Notes: a model not told the origin generated them from the letters alone. A stretch of 64,000 bases of DNA from Nitrospirota bacterium (GCA_009773185.1 WPIF01000002.1:1-64000), one strand, 5' to 3'. Positions 15,731 to 23,214 are shown, numbered from the stretch's first letter. Made by a program: numbers and translations.

Positions 15731-15755
15731 CGTATGAAATAGGGCATTTCATACG
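15731..15755. repeat. 10-bp inverted repeat between operon genes
   Basis: CGTATGAAAT and ATTTCATACG are perfect inverted repeats around a 5-base loop AGGGC. It sits 11 bases after the stop of the 15766-16587 gene. There is no run of T on either side, so it is more likely an operator or RNA processing site than an intrinsic terminator. Confidence 0.6.
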
Positions 15756-15765
15756 TCAAAGATAT

Positions 15766-16587
15766 TTACGCTTTAATTTTATATTTCTGTCTTAATTTTT
15801 CAGGTATTGATATTGGCGGGTATTTTTTCAGGTATTCAATCTTGTCTTCTTCTGTCCATTTTGAAAAAAACTCGGTAGTTCTTTCAACATGAGCATCTTG
15901 CTCTAAATTTTTTTTCCAGTTCTTATTGTATTCATCTTTTAAGGAGCGATCTACGATTTTATTAATTTTAAATTCTGTCTTATTCCATTTCTCATCTGGG
16001 ATTTCTTCTAAACGCATACCTACCATCGCAGCAGCTTTTTCAACTGAAAGGCCAAATAATCTCCTTAAGATATAAATGTCCACCATCAATGTTTGGTTTC
16101 GTTCATCGGCCATCATTACTTGCTTGAAAGCCTTATCCTGTCCTTTCCCATTGCTAAATCCTAATAACTTATCAAGGCTTGTTTTTTTACCTTTACCGGC
16201 TATCTCATGATATTTTTTGAATGTATCGGCTAAGAAATTCAGTATTGACAATGGCGGATAAAGTCCCGCCTCGTGTGCATTTATAAACGATTCAATCGCA
16301 TACACTGGATTTCCAGTTTCTTTGAATTTTTCGGCTCTTGAGATGATATGAAAGCTTACTGGCAATTTAACACCATCTTCATTTGTTACGGACTTTATTT
16401 CATGCTCTCCGATAAAGAGAGACATCTTTTCAAGTTCTTTTGGGCTTAAAGTGCCTTTTGGTGGGTGTTTGACAAAATAGAGAAGAGGACTATCATCGCA
16501 GGCGATACAATTTTTATCAGGACAATCATCTATAGACGGACGGACTTCTACTTTTTTATTTGAAGGCGATTTCTTTTTCTTTCCCAT
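15766..16587 (-). CDS. Phage protein with N-terminal Cys cluster, unknown
   Basis: This 273-residue protein has a basic N-terminus (GKKKKSPSNKK), a small Cys motif (DDCPDKNCIACDD, residues 20-32), and a helical body with HEIKSVTNEDG, ESFINAHEAGLYPPL and a helix-turn-helix-like segment LRRLFGLSVEKAAAMVGM near residue 183-200. DNA binding is possible. The gene follows the two-stem-loop repeat at 16621-16695, which would lie in its 5' leader. No family is recognised. Confidence 0.55.
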   Translation of the reverse strand: MGKKKKSPSNKKVEVRPSIDDCPDKNCIACDDSPLLYFVKHPPKGTLSPKELEKMSLFIGEHEIKSVTNEDGVKLPVSFHIISRAEKFKETGNPVYAIESFINAHEAGLYPPLSILNFLADTFKKYHEIAGKGKKTSLDKLLGFSNGKGQDKAFKQVMMADERNQTLMVDIYILRRLFGLSVEKAAAMVGMRLEEIPDEKWNKTEFKINKIVDRSLKDEYNKNWKKNLEQDAHVERTTEFFSKWTEEDKIEYLKKYPPISIPEKLRQKYKIKA

Positions 16588-16620
16588 TCCCTTTACCGCT
16601 TCTCCTTTACGATCTCTCCT

Positions 16621-16695
16621 GAATCATCAAGGGAGGGTGAGCAGGAGTCCTCACCTTATCGCGCCCGGCGATCAACCGGCGCTATCCCCTGAAAT
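16621..16695 (-). repeat. Two-stem-loop repeat element, copy 2
   Basis: This is the second copy of the element at 355-429. The first hairpin here is GGTGAG/CTCACC and the second is GCGC-C-CGG/CCGGCGC, closed by TCAAGGG/CCCCTGA. It lies between the hicA stop and the start of the 15766-16587 gene. The same position relative to a toxin-antitoxin pair in both elements indicates it belongs to the conserved flank. Confidence 0.65.
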
Positions 16696-16719
16696 TAATT
16701 ACCAGTCATTATAAATGCT

Positions 16720-16950
16720 TTATTTATATAGCCTCAAAAACTCATCAACTGTCATTCCTGCCTTTTGTATCTGTCCTCTCAGAAGGCCCTGCTTGACAGG
16801 TTTGCCTTTATGCACAGGGATTGAAAGAATATACGGGCTCCCTTCTCTGGTTAATATCGCGTGGCTGCCTGTCTGCCTTTTAACGGTCCAACCGGCTCTT
16901 TCAAATGCCTTTATAACTCTATCGGGTTTGAGGCCGTGAAGACTGCTCAT
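16720..16950 (-). CDS. hicA: HicA family toxin (mRNA interferase)
   Basis: This 76-residue protein has the HicA double-stranded-RNA-binding-like fold. The motif LKPDRVIKAFERAGWTVKRQ is followed by the catalytic His in TGSHAILTREG (about residue 30), then LSIPVHKGKPVKQGLLRGQIQKAGM in parts. HicA toxins cleave mRNA. It is downstream of and overlaps by 4 bases its MerR-HicB partner, the reverse of the commonest hicA-hicB order. Family assignment is firm. Confidence 0.88.
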   Translation of the reverse strand: MSSLHGLKPDRVIKAFERAGWTVKRQTGSHAILTREGSPYILSIPVHKGKPVKQGLLRGQIQKAGMTVDEFLRLYK

Positions 16951-17579
16951 GAAGCCTTCTTAAGCACCTTCTTTTGCTCTGAGACGGCGATGTATCCCCC
17001 TATCGCATCCTTTATCATTTCAAGGGCTTCTTCCACTGTATCACCCTGGGAGGCACATCCCGGAAGGGAAGGGCACTCAATCCAGTATCCGCCGTCCTCG
17101 GTGTCTGTATGAAGCACTACGGGGTATTTCCTTCCTCTTGCATTGACCGTGTATTTCTTTTCTTTCTGTATGGCTATGACCTCGCCTTTGAGATTCTCTA
17201 CTATCTCTCCCAGCGCTATGGAAAAAACAAGCTGGCCGCTCTTTAGGGTATCTATAATCTCTTTCTTGTCTTTAGTAAGCACGAAGATTGTCTCTCCATC
17301 TGTCAAAAACCTCAATTCAGAAAGAGGCTTTTCTATCTCCGGCATGTTCTTTTTGAGGTAGGTTATGGCCTTCCTTATCTTCTGCAGGCTGATACCTTTA
17401 TCCATCAAGGTTTTTGCAACTCTCAATTGAATCAGGTCATTAAAAGAATAAAGTCTGACAGAGCCATAACCAGATGCCTCACTTACAGTAGGTTTTATAA
17501 AATGGGTTCTGTCCCAGTAATCAATCTGCCTGAAACTTAAGCCTGTTACCTTTGAGACCGTTTTACTGTTAAAGTTCAT
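16947..17579 (-). CDS. MerR-type HTH fused to HicB antitoxin
   Basis: This 210-residue protein has an N-terminal MerR winged helix (VSKVTGLSFRQIDYWDRTHFI, residues 8-28; YSFNDLIQLRVAKTLMDKGI), a helical linker (about 60-135), and a C-terminal HicB domain (KYPVVLHTDTEDGGYWIECPSLPGCASQGDTVEEAL in parts, residues 150-190). HicB usually carries a ribbon-helix-helix or Xre HTH after its domain, so an N-terminal MerR unit is unusual. It overlaps hicA by 4 bases. It should bind the palindrome at 17592-17625 and neutralise HicA. Confidence 0.85.
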   Translation of the reverse strand: MNFNSKTVSKVTGLSFRQIDYWDRTHFIKPTVSEASGYGSVRLYSFNDLIQLRVAKTLMDKGISLQKIRKAITYLKKNMPEIEKPLSELRFLTDGETIFVLTKDKKEIIDTLKSGQLVFSIALGEIVENLKGEVIAIQKEKKYTVNARGRKYPVVLHTDTEDGGYWIECPSLPGCASQGDTVEEALEMIKDAIGGYIAVSEQKKVLKKAS

Positions 17580-17591
17580 TTATTCCCCCTT

Positions 17592-17625
17592 TATATTATA
17601 ATTACAAGCCTGTAGTTATAATATA
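17592..17625. promoter_or_regulatory. MerR-HicB operator palindrome
   Basis: Two 15-base arms (TATATTATAATTACA and TGTAGTTATAATATA, 14 of 15 pairs) flank AGCC. The palindrome starts 13 bases upstream of the MerR-HicB start codon and covers the -10 box and probable transcription start, fitting autorepression by the MerR unit. Confidence 0.75.
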
Positions 17626-17646
17626 AAATAACATGGTGTCTGTCAA
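17618..17646 (-). promoter_or_regulatory. Promoter of merR-hicB / hicA
   Basis: On the minus strand TTGACA (17641-17646) and TATTAT (17618-17623) are 17 bases apart. The -10 lies inside one arm of the operator palindrome. The ribosome site AAGGGGG follows before the ATG at 17579. Confidence 0.72.
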
Positions 17647-17653
17647 GAATATT

Positions 17654-17890
17654 CTATAGAGAAACATACATCTTGTTGCATTCAGCCTTTAGTTTTTCTG
17701 CTTTTCCCTTAAAATCTCCATTTCTGCCTATGACAATATCGAGATTATGTATTTCCTCTCTTAAGCGAGTTGCTGCAATTTCCTTTGATGCAAAGATGTC
17801 TTGTTTGACCATTTGAATAGTGTTTTCAGCGCGCTCAGCATTGAATTCAGTACACAGTTCAAGCAACGCCACGTATTCATGTGCTCTCAC
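17654..17890 (-). CDS. Small phage protein conserved beside TA slot
   Basis: This is a protein of about 78 residues beginning at a GTG (VRAHEYVALLELCTEF) that overlaps the previous gene's stop. It has a central helix (ENTIQMVKQDIFASKEIAATRLREE in parts) and the C-terminus KGKAEKLKAECNKMYVSL. A frameshifted homologue is at 1139-1200 next to the other toxin-antitoxin pair. A longer frame to 17944 would overlap the neighbour by 67 bases and is less likely. Function unknown. Confidence 0.5.
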   Translation of the reverse strand: MRAHEYVALLELCTEFNAERAENTIQMVKQDIFASKEIAATRLREEIHNLDIVIGRNGDFKGKAEKLKAECNKMYVSL

Positions 17891-18110
17891 ACAACATTGC
17901 GTAAACAAGGCGCTTAATCTTATTAAAGGTTTCAGGATCGTCATTGCTTAGCCGCGCCAGTCTGGCTAAAAAATCACCTGGCGTTGAGTTATCTATCTGC
18001 TGCTTGTCCTGAAACTGGACAAATTTTTTTCTCTCCATTTGCCAGTTCTTAAAATCTACTACATTACTTTTCGATTCATTTTTTACCTTTCTTAGACTTT
18101 CCATTTTCAT
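17877..18110 (-). CDS. Small phage protein, unknown
   Basis: This 77-residue protein starts MKMESLRKVKNESKSN at 18110 behind AGGGGTGAG. It is basic N-terminally and helical C-terminally (GDFLARLARLSNDDPETFNKI). No family is recognised. It lies in the early leftward operon driven by the promoter near 18651-18679. Confidence 0.55.
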   Translation of the reverse strand: MKMESLRKVKNESKSNVVDFKNWQMERKKFVQFQDKQQIDNSTPGDFLARLARLSNDDPETFNKIKRLVYAMLCEST

Positions 18111-18123
18111 GCGCTCACCCCTT

Positions 18124-18444
18124 TTAATGAACGGTGAAATACATATCATCAGCTGCTGTAAGCAGATTGTGAATTTCTCTCACAGTGTCAATCGTAGCAG
18201 TTAGCTTGTAAAAATCATCAAGCTTTTCCATGTCTTCATCTTCCAACATTGCCTTTAATGGCGCAAGTTTTACTAAAGTCTCTCTCACAAGGACATGTAT
18301 CTTTTCGTCAACAGGCTCCTCTTTTTTCTTCAAAAAACTATAAATGTAATCATTTCCCTGTTCCCTGAATTTCTCAGCGACTTTGCATGCTTCTGCTAAT
18401 GAATCACGCTTACTCTCTACAACTTTTAAATTTGTTTTTGCCAT
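18124..18444 (-). CDS. Small phage protein, unknown
   Basis: This is a 106-residue helical acidic protein (EACKVAEKFREQGND, LVKLAPLKAMLEDEDMEKLDDFYKL in parts, IDTVREIHNLLTAADD). An AAGGGG ribosome site precedes the ATG. It ends 13 bases before the next start. No recognised family. Confidence 0.6.
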   Translation of the reverse strand: MAKTNLKVVESKRDSLAEACKVAEKFREQGNDYIYSFLKKKEEPVDEKIHVLVRETLVKLAPLKAMLEDEDMEKLDDFYKLTATIDTVREIHNLLTAADDMYFTVH

Positions 18445-18524
18445 TGCTAAGCCCCTTTCTTATTTTTTGATTTTTAATTCCTCAAAAAGAGGACCGGGAA
18501 TCTAAAATGCCCAACGGTATGCTC

Positions 18525-18611
18525 TCAATTCATAGTCACCTCCTTTGCGTCTTTTATCGGCGTGCTCTTTTTTTGATTCTCTGTTCCTTTTATGACTTTT
18601 AATTCTGCCAT
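18525..18611 (-). CDS. 28-residue leader gene of the leftward operon
   Basis: A very short gene with a strong ribosome site (GGGAGG, about 6 bases before ATG) encodes MAELKVIKGTENQKKST followed by PIKDAKEVTMN. It is the first gene after the leftward promoter. A second strong ribosome site (AAAGGAGGTGACT) overlaps its end and precedes a minute frame from TTG. It may be a control leader or a tiny phage protein. Confidence 0.4.
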   Translation of the reverse strand: MAELKVIKGTENQKKSTPIKDAKEVTMN

Positions 18612-18644
18612 GGTATACCTCCCTTATCTGTATTTTGTTATTGT

Positions 18645-18721
18645 GTTACCATATTACCATTTATCTGTTACCGTGTCAACATTAATTTATATTGACAAGT
18701 TACCAATAACTCGTTTATTAT
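18645..18721. promoter_or_regulatory. Divergent promoters with repeated GTTACC operators
   Basis: Leftward: TTGACA (18674-18679, minus) 17 bases from TAATAT (18651-18656). Rightward: TTGACA (18692-18697) 18 bases from TATTAT (18716-18721). Four same-orientation words GTTACC/ATTACC at 18645, 18653, 18667 and 18699 overlap both promoters and are likely binding sites for the ribbon-helix-helix protein encoded rightward. This is the lysogeny-type switch region of the element. Confidence 0.65.
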
Positions 18722-18727
18722 TCTCGT

Positions 18728-18892
18728 ATGGTCAGACCAAAATCAACTGTGACAAGACAGCAGTTAGGCGCCCGGGTAAACACAGAGATGATCAAGAAAA
18801 TTAAGCATCTTGCTATCGATAAAAATGTTTCCTTCAATGTGCTTATCGAAGAAGCCCTGGAAGACCTCTTAAAGAAGTACAAGCAGAAGTAG
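18728..18892 (+). CDS. Ribbon-helix-helix repressor
   Basis: This 54-residue protein is the only intact rightward gene in the element. The sequence reads as a beta strand (LGARVNTEMIKKIKHLA), a helix, then VSFNVLIEEALEDLLKKY, the Arc/CopG ribbon-helix-helix plan. Its ATG begins 7 bases after the -10 box, so the mRNA is probably leaderless. It faces the leftward operon across repeated GTTACC words, which suits a master repressor of the element. Confidence 0.72.
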   Translation: MVRPKSTVTRQQLGARVNTEMIKKIKHLAIDKNVSFNVLIEEALEDLLKKYKQK

Positions 18893-18913
18893 TGAGTTTG
18901 TTCAGTTATGCCT

Positions 18914-19156
18914 TCACCCTTTGTTGATTACTTTTCTTTTATCCCTCGACAATTCGGGGTCTTTCCATTCATCGGGATGGACAACTATCCTTTCGACATA
19001 AGCCTCAAGACTTTCACTTGTTATAAAGATGGGTTTTTTCCCTACGCCGTTCGGACAAGCCGCTATTAACTTCCCTTCTTTTATAAGCTCGTATATCTTG
19101 CTCACCGAATACGGCAGAGTTGTCATTACCTCGTCTATTCTGAGAAGTTTTTTCAT
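18914..19156 (-). CDS. Excisionase / AlpA-like HTH protein
   Basis: This 80-residue protein fits the helix-turn-helix excisionase family: LRIDEVMTTLPYSVSKIYELIKEGKLIAA in parts (residues 4-33), a wing KPIFITSESLEAYVERI, and an acidic-basic tail. Such proteins bind near att sites to direct excision or regulate integrase. It lies close to attR, at the opposite end from the integrase. Either excisionase or transcription regulator is possible. Confidence 0.65.
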   Translation of the reverse strand: MKKLLRIDEVMTTLPYSVSKIYELIKEGKLIAACPNGVGKKPIFITSESLEAYVERIVVHPDEWKDPELSRDKRKVINKG

Positions 19157-19247
19157 CGTCTCCCTGCGGAAATAACACGCCTTTGTTTAATGCGTAAGTT
19201 GCCTATTCATGCTCATTGAATTAAGTGCAAATTTTTTGAATTGATTA

Positions 19248-19362
19248 TCATCTATGAACTCCTTTTGAAATGATGCGCTGGCCTGTTGTTAGCCTTGCCT
19301 GCAACCCTGCTTCCGCGCTTTCGCTCTTTAGCCCTTCTGCCAGTTTCTTAAAATCAGGATTG
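19248..19362 (-). pseudogene. Terminase large subunit C-terminal relic
   Basis: Read leftward, this encodes FNPDFKKLAEGLKSE...TGQRIISKGVHR and stop, matching the C-terminus of the intact terminase (LNPDFKHIAVGLTSG...RGRRIVSKGV). Only about 38 codons remain. It shows that a related terminase gene once lay next to this end, left by recombination between related elements. Confidence 0.7.
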
Positions 19363-19407
19363 AAGACTGTATCCTCAGGTACCTGAAATCAAAAGGCAAG
19401 ATTTAAT
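19362..19407 (+). pseudogene. Ribbon-helix-helix C-terminal relic
   Basis: The rightward frame EDCILRYLKSKGKI and stop repeats the end of the relic at 1333-1434 with one residue changed. It is fused directly to the terminase relic on the other strand, so the join near 19362 is a recombination scar. Confidence 0.65.
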
Positions 19408-19408
19408 T

Positions 19409-19477
19409 TACTACCTATTCACTACCTATTTTTTGCCTGTTATTTTAGCCTTAACCCATTGATTCTAAAGGAAAGCT
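19409..19477. repeat. Element end repeat next to tRNA-Sec (copy 2)
   Basis: These bases match 2203-2264 in the older element with few differences, and lie immediately beyond the tRNA 3' end. The shared end suggests both elements use the same integrase specificity and integrated in tandem. Confidence 0.7.
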
Positions 19478-19575
19478 TGGCGGGAGCGTGTGGGAATCGA
19501 ACCCACCCTTCCGGTTTGTGGCCGGAAACACCGGATTTGAAGTCCGGGAGGGACACCAGAGCCCTATGCGCTCCC
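19478..19575 (-). tRNA. selC: tRNA-Sec (anticodon TCA), element attachment site
   Basis: Read on the minus strand the gene starts GGGAGCGCATAGGGC and ends CGCTCCCGCCA with CCA encoded. It is 98 bases, has a long variable arm and the anticodon stem-loop CCGGACTTCAAATCCGG with anticodon TCA, the features of selenocysteine tRNA. The last 31 bases (19478-19508) are the attR copy of the integration core. The gene remains complete after integration. It is needed to decode the UGA in the formate dehydrogenase gene of this window. Confidence 0.93.
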
Positions 19576-19606
19576 AATGGCTGGAGTTATTTTATCAGAA
19601 CGGGTT

Positions 19607-20389
19607 TTAAATCAAAAGTATATAATCAGCCATTCCCTTTTTAATCGGTTCATCGTCATAGGCAGTGATTATCATGATATCCGATACGGATTTCCCTGCT
19701 GCGCTCAATTTATGTTTTACTCTCTCAGGTATCCCGAGCCCGTATTCCATATGCCCCCTGCCGGCTATGACGATAAACGGTATCTGCGCCTTGTCAGATG
19801 TGACTCGATGCACTATAGTCTCTGCCATCATCTCATCCTTGATTGATTGCGCAAGGATAAAATTCTCCTCTGTTATCTCAGCATGCGGATGTTTTTTGTA
19901 AATGTCGCTCAATGATTTTTTATATCGGTTGCTACAATTTTTTATTTCGTCTTCTCTCAGATGAAAACATTCGAGTTCTCTTTTGTCCAATCCATGTTTT
20001 GCAACAGCTGCTGCAATGCTCCTTGGTATGTTCAGGCCGATTGCCCTGAGCCTGTTTTCCCTCGCGATCTCAATAATTTTTATATAGTGACTGAGGTCAA
20101 AGCCTTCCGGCCCCAGCTCATAAAGGTTCGAAAATTGCCCTGGAGGTATAATCCCTGCCATATAATAATCGAGCATTTCCTGCTGGAGGACATTAAACAT
20201 CTCAAGGCCTATGGCCGGTTTAAAGCCCTCATTCAGGAGCCCTGAGAGCACATCTATTTGAAATGATAAGACCTGCGGAATTTGGTGCAATTCTCCGATA
20301 TAAATAATGTCTCTGGTTTTCAGGGATTCCAGAAAGGTGTTAAATTCTACAACCGTGTTTGTCCTGGAATTTAGAATTCTGTGGTTCAA
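19607..20389 (-). CDS. ChaN-family haem-binding/uptake-like protein
   Basis: This 260-residue protein belongs to the ChaN/Tiki-type (DUF399) family: [20 protein letters not shown] in parts (residues 30-50) with the conserved Glu-Leu-His, [16 protein letters not shown], and near the C-terminus [20 protein letters not shown] with conserved Gly-x-x-His. Family members bind haem and may handle iron. It starts at TTG overlapping the uvrB stop (TTGA), so it is translationally coupled. No signal peptide is evident in this start. Confidence 0.75.
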   Translation of the reverse strand: MNHRILNSRTNTVVEFNTFLESLKTRDIIYIGELHQIPQVLSFQIDVLSGLLNEGFKPAIGLEMFNVLQQEMLDYYMAGIIPPGQFSNLYELGPEGFDLSHYIKIIEIARENRLRAIGLNIPRSIAAAVAKHGLDKRELECFHLREDEIKNCSNRYKKSLSDIYKKHPHAEITEENFILAQSIKDEMMAETIVHRVTSDKAQIPFIVIAGRGHMEYGLGIPERVKHKLSAAGKSVSDIMIITAYDDEPIKKGMADYILLI

Positions 20390-22389
20390 TCTTTTTCTCC
20401 TTTTATCCCCATGACAAGCATTTTGTTTTTTATCTCCTTAAGCCTGTCCCGTATCTTTGCCGCGCGTTCAAATTCCAGTTTTTTTGCTGCATCTTTCATC
20501 TCTTCTTCAAGTTTTTTAAGGCCGGCATCATTATATCCATATTCAGCTGTTTCCTCTGCAGCTACAGGGACTGTCCAGTAATCTGATTCGTAGATTGAAC
20601 TCAGGATATCTTTTATGTTGCTCTTGACAGTCTCAGGGGTGATATTCATCTCTTTATTATATCTTTCCTGTATCTTTCTTCTCCTTTCGGTCTCGGACAA
20701 GGCCTTCTGTATTGAACCCGTGATATTGTCTGCATACAGTATGACCTCTCCGTTTATATTGCGCGCAGCGCGTCCTGCTGTCTGTATCAGGGAGCGTTCT
20801 GAACGAAGGAAGCCTTCTTTGTCAGCATCGAATATCGCAACCAGGGATACCTCCGGAAGGTCAAGCCCCTCTCTCAGAAGATTTACCCCGATCAGCACAT
20901 CAAATTTTCCAAGCCTCAGGTCTCTTATTATCTCCACTCTTTCAAGCGTGTGTATTCCGGAATGAAGATACCTTACCCTTACCCCGAGATTGGCATAGTA
21001 ATCCGTCAGGTCTTCTGCCATCTTCTTTGTAAGGGTTGTAACAAGTATGCGTTCGCCTTTTTCAGCCCGTTTTCTGATTTCCGAGAGCAGGTCGTCTACC
21101 TGTGATGATACAGGCTTAACTATTATCTTCGGGTCAATCAGGCCTGTCGGCCTGATAATCTGCTCCACGACTTTTCCCCCTGATTTTTCAAGCTCATAAT
21201 TCCCTGGAGTGGCAGATATATATATTGCCTGTTTTACCCTGTGTTCAAACTCATTGAATCTCAAGGGCCTGTTGTCGAGAGCTGACGGAATCCTGAAGCC
21301 GTAATCAATAAGCGTCTGTTTTCTTGAACGGTCGCCTTCATACATGCCGCCTATCTGCGGCACAGTTGCATGGGATTCGTCTATCACAATCAGAAGGTCC
21401 TCAGGGAAATAATCAAGCAGTGTGTATGAGGGTTCGCCTGCTGCCCTGCCGCTCAGATGCCTTGAATAGTTTTCGATGCCGTGACAATAACCAAATTCCT
21501 TCAGCATCTCAAGGTCAAAGCGTGTCTTTTGTTCGATCCTCTGAGCCTCGATGGCCTTGCCCTGCTTCAGAAAGAATTCAACCCTTTCTTTCATCTCAGC
21601 TTCTATTTTTTTTAATGCAGGTTCGAGCCTTTCCCTTGGTGTTATCCAGTGGCTGTTTGGAAATAATGCAACCTTCTCAAGTTTCCTGATTTTTTCTCCT
21701 GTCAGGGGATCAAATTCGGCGATTGCATCTATGTCGTTTCCGAAAAACTCAACCCGCAGGGCTTTATCCAGAGAGACCGAAGGATAAATCTCCACGATGT
21801 CTCCTCTAACCCTGAATGAGCCTCTTCTGAAATCAATATCAGAGCGGTTGTACTGCATCTCGACAAGCCTTCTTAAGATTTCGTCTCTCTCTGTATGCAT
21901 GCCTTCCTCCAGCTTCAGGTGCATATCCATATAATCCTTTGGAGAGCCGATGCCGTATATGCAGGATACAGATGCAATGACAATAGTATCTCTTCTTTCA
22001 AGCACAGCCCTTGTTGCCGAATGCCTCAGCCTGTCAATGTCATCATTTATAGATGCGTCTTTTTCAATATATGTGTCAGTAGTCGGTATATAAGCCTCGG
22101 GCTGGTAGTAGTCATAATAACTGACAAAAAATTCCACAGCGTTTTCAGGGAACAGCTCCCTGAACTCGCCGTATAGCTGCGCCGCGAGTGTCTTGTTATG
22201 TGCAATAATGAGCGCAGGTTTGTTCACATTTGCAATTACATTTGCGATTGTAAATGTCTTGCCGGAGCCTGTAACCCCGAGCAGCACCTGATGCATGAGG
22301 TTTTTTTCTATCCCGAGGGTAAGCCCTTCAATTGCTTTGGGCTGGTCGCCCTTTGGGGTAAAGGATGTGGAAAGCCTGAACCTGTCCAT
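20386..22389 (-). CDS. uvrB: Excinuclease ABC subunit B
   Basis: This 667-residue protein is UvrB, the damage-verifying helicase-like subunit of nucleotide excision repair. Walker A is GVTGSGKTF (about residue 39), the beta-hairpin region is [21 protein letters not shown] in parts, VVIDESHAT-like [13 protein letters not shown] is the DEAD box, [14 protein letters not shown] lies in the second RecA domain, and the C-terminal UVR domain is [21 protein letters not shown] in parts, which binds UvrC. Length is normal. Confidence 0.97.
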   Translation of the reverse strand: MDRFRLSTSFTPKGDQPKAIEGLTLGIEKNLMHQVLLGVTGSGKTFTIANVIANVNKPALIIAHNKTLAAQLYGEFRELFPENAVEFFVSYYDYYQPEAYIPTTDTYIEKDASINDDIDRLRHSATRAVLERRDTIVIASVSCIYGIGSPKDYMDMHLKLEEGMHTERDEILRRLVEMQYNRSDIDFRRGSFRVRGDIVEIYPSVSLDKALRVEFFGNDIDAIAEFDPLTGEKIRKLEKVALFPNSHWITPRERLEPALKKIEAEMKERVEFFLKQGKAIEAQRIEQKTRFDLEMLKEFGYCHGIENYSRHLSGRAAGEPSYTLLDYFPEDLLIVIDESHATVPQIGGMYEGDRSRKQTLIDYGFRIPSALDNRPLRFNEFEHRVKQAIYISATPGNYELEKSGGKVVEQIIRPTGLIDPKIIVKPVSSQVDDLLSEIRKRAEKGERILVTTLTKKMAEDLTDYYANLGVRVRYLHSGIHTLERVEIIRDLRLGKFDVLIGVNLLREGLDLPEVSLVAIFDADKEGFLRSERSLIQTAGRAARNINGEVILYADNITGSIQKALSETERRRKIQERYNKEMNITPETVKSNIKDILSSIYESDYWTVPVAAEETAEYGYNDAGLKKLEEEMKDAAKKLEFERAAKIRDRLKEIKNKMLVMGIKGEKD

Positions 22390-22462
22390 TAATAATTTTA
22401 ACCTGAATACCGGATATATTTCGAACCTAAAATTATATTTTGACTTTATATGGTTTTTATTA

Positions 22463-22492
22463 TTGACAAAGTAACTCCTAACTTGGTATAAA
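22463..22492 (+). promoter_or_regulatory. Promoter of the dsrEFH-tusA-like operon
   Basis: TTGACA at 22463-22468 and TATAAA at 22487-22492 are 18 bases apart, about 55 bases upstream of the first start codon at 22548, which has a GGGAGG ribosome site. Confidence 0.65.
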
Positions 22493-22547
22493 ATCTAACC
22501 TTGTAAGACTTCTTTTTTACAAAAAATCTAATGATGGGAGGTAACGT

Positions 22548-22844
22548 ATGAAGTTAGGAGTATTGGTAAGTGATTATAAGTTGACGGTTGATACTCTGGA
22601 CAGGTTAAAAACCGACAAACTGGGTATCATACTTGTGCTGAATGGCGTTTACCATGCAACGCTTAAGGAGAATGGAAAATCCTCATCTGTGCTGGATAAA
22701 ACATCGAATCTTTACGCCTTATCAGAGGACCTGCAGACAAGAGGGATTAAGGACAGCGATGTTGACAAGCGCGTGAAGGTTGTTAATTATGGCGAATTGG
22801 TTGATCTTATGATGAACGAATATGAAAAGTTAGCCTGGTTATAG
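22548..22844 (+). CDS. DsrH/TusB-like sulfur carrier subunit
   Basis: This 98-residue protein has the DsrE/F/H Rossmann-like fold (KLGVLVSDYKLTVDTLDRL, KLGIILVLNGVYHATL) and lies first in a four-gene rightward cluster with DsrE-, DsrF- and TusA-like genes. It lacks an obvious conserved Cys of its own, as expected for structural subunits. Family members form a hexameric sulfur-relay complex. Order and small size favour the H/B-type subunit. Confidence 0.6.
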   Translation: MKLGVLVSDYKLTVDTLDRLKTDKLGIILVLNGVYHATLKENGKSSSVLDKTSNLYALSEDLQTRGIKDSDVDKRVKVVNYGELVDLMMNEYEKLAWL

Positions 22845-22854
22845 GAGGGATATA

Positions 22855-23214
22855 ATGGGAACTTTAACAATAGGATGTTTTCCGGGACTTGTAGGAAATA
22901 TGACTTATGACTTTGCCTTAAAACTTGCTGATGCAGCAGCGACTAAAGGACACAAGGTGAATATATGGTTTTCGGGGAATGCAACAGGCTCTATTAAGTC
23001 GCACCAGAAACACCTTAAGGACTATTCAACAGGAGAAAAATTTCTGACTGCTCTTCTTGCAAAGGGCGTAGAGATTTGTACGTGTGAGGCATGTACTGTA
23101 GCAAGAGGTGTTCAGAAAACTGACGCCATAGAGAAGGTGCAGTGGAATGCAATGCACTGGTATCTTGCAAAGGTACACAAATCAGACAGGGTTCTCTTGA
23201 TAGGAGGTGAATAA
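22855..23214 (+). CDS. DsrE/TusD-like sulfur transfer protein
   Basis: This 119-residue protein has TIGCFPGLVGNMTYDFALKLADAA in parts (residues 4-27), then GHKVNIWFSGNATG, and a Cys motif GVEICTCEACTVARGV near residue 70-85 that contains the active-site Cys used for persulfide transfer in DsrE/TusD. The DsrE-like subunit would pass sulfur to or from the TusA-like protein encoded two genes on. Confidence 0.75.
   Translation: MGTLTIGCFPGLVGNMTYDFALKLADAAATKGHKVNIWFSGNATGSIKSHQKHLKDYSTGEKFLTALLAKGVEICTCEACTVARGVQKTDAIEKVQWNAMHWYLAKVHKSDRVLLIGGE

Noticed and set aside
18592-18804. 70-residue rightward frame overlapping the switch region
   Set aside because: It is out of frame with the ribbon-helix-helix gene and reads through both promoters.
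19459-19644. Rightward frame encoding AGACGNRTHPSG
   Set aside because: It is the complement of the tRNA-Sec gene, a common false gene; the similar frame at 2600-2791 arises from the att copy.
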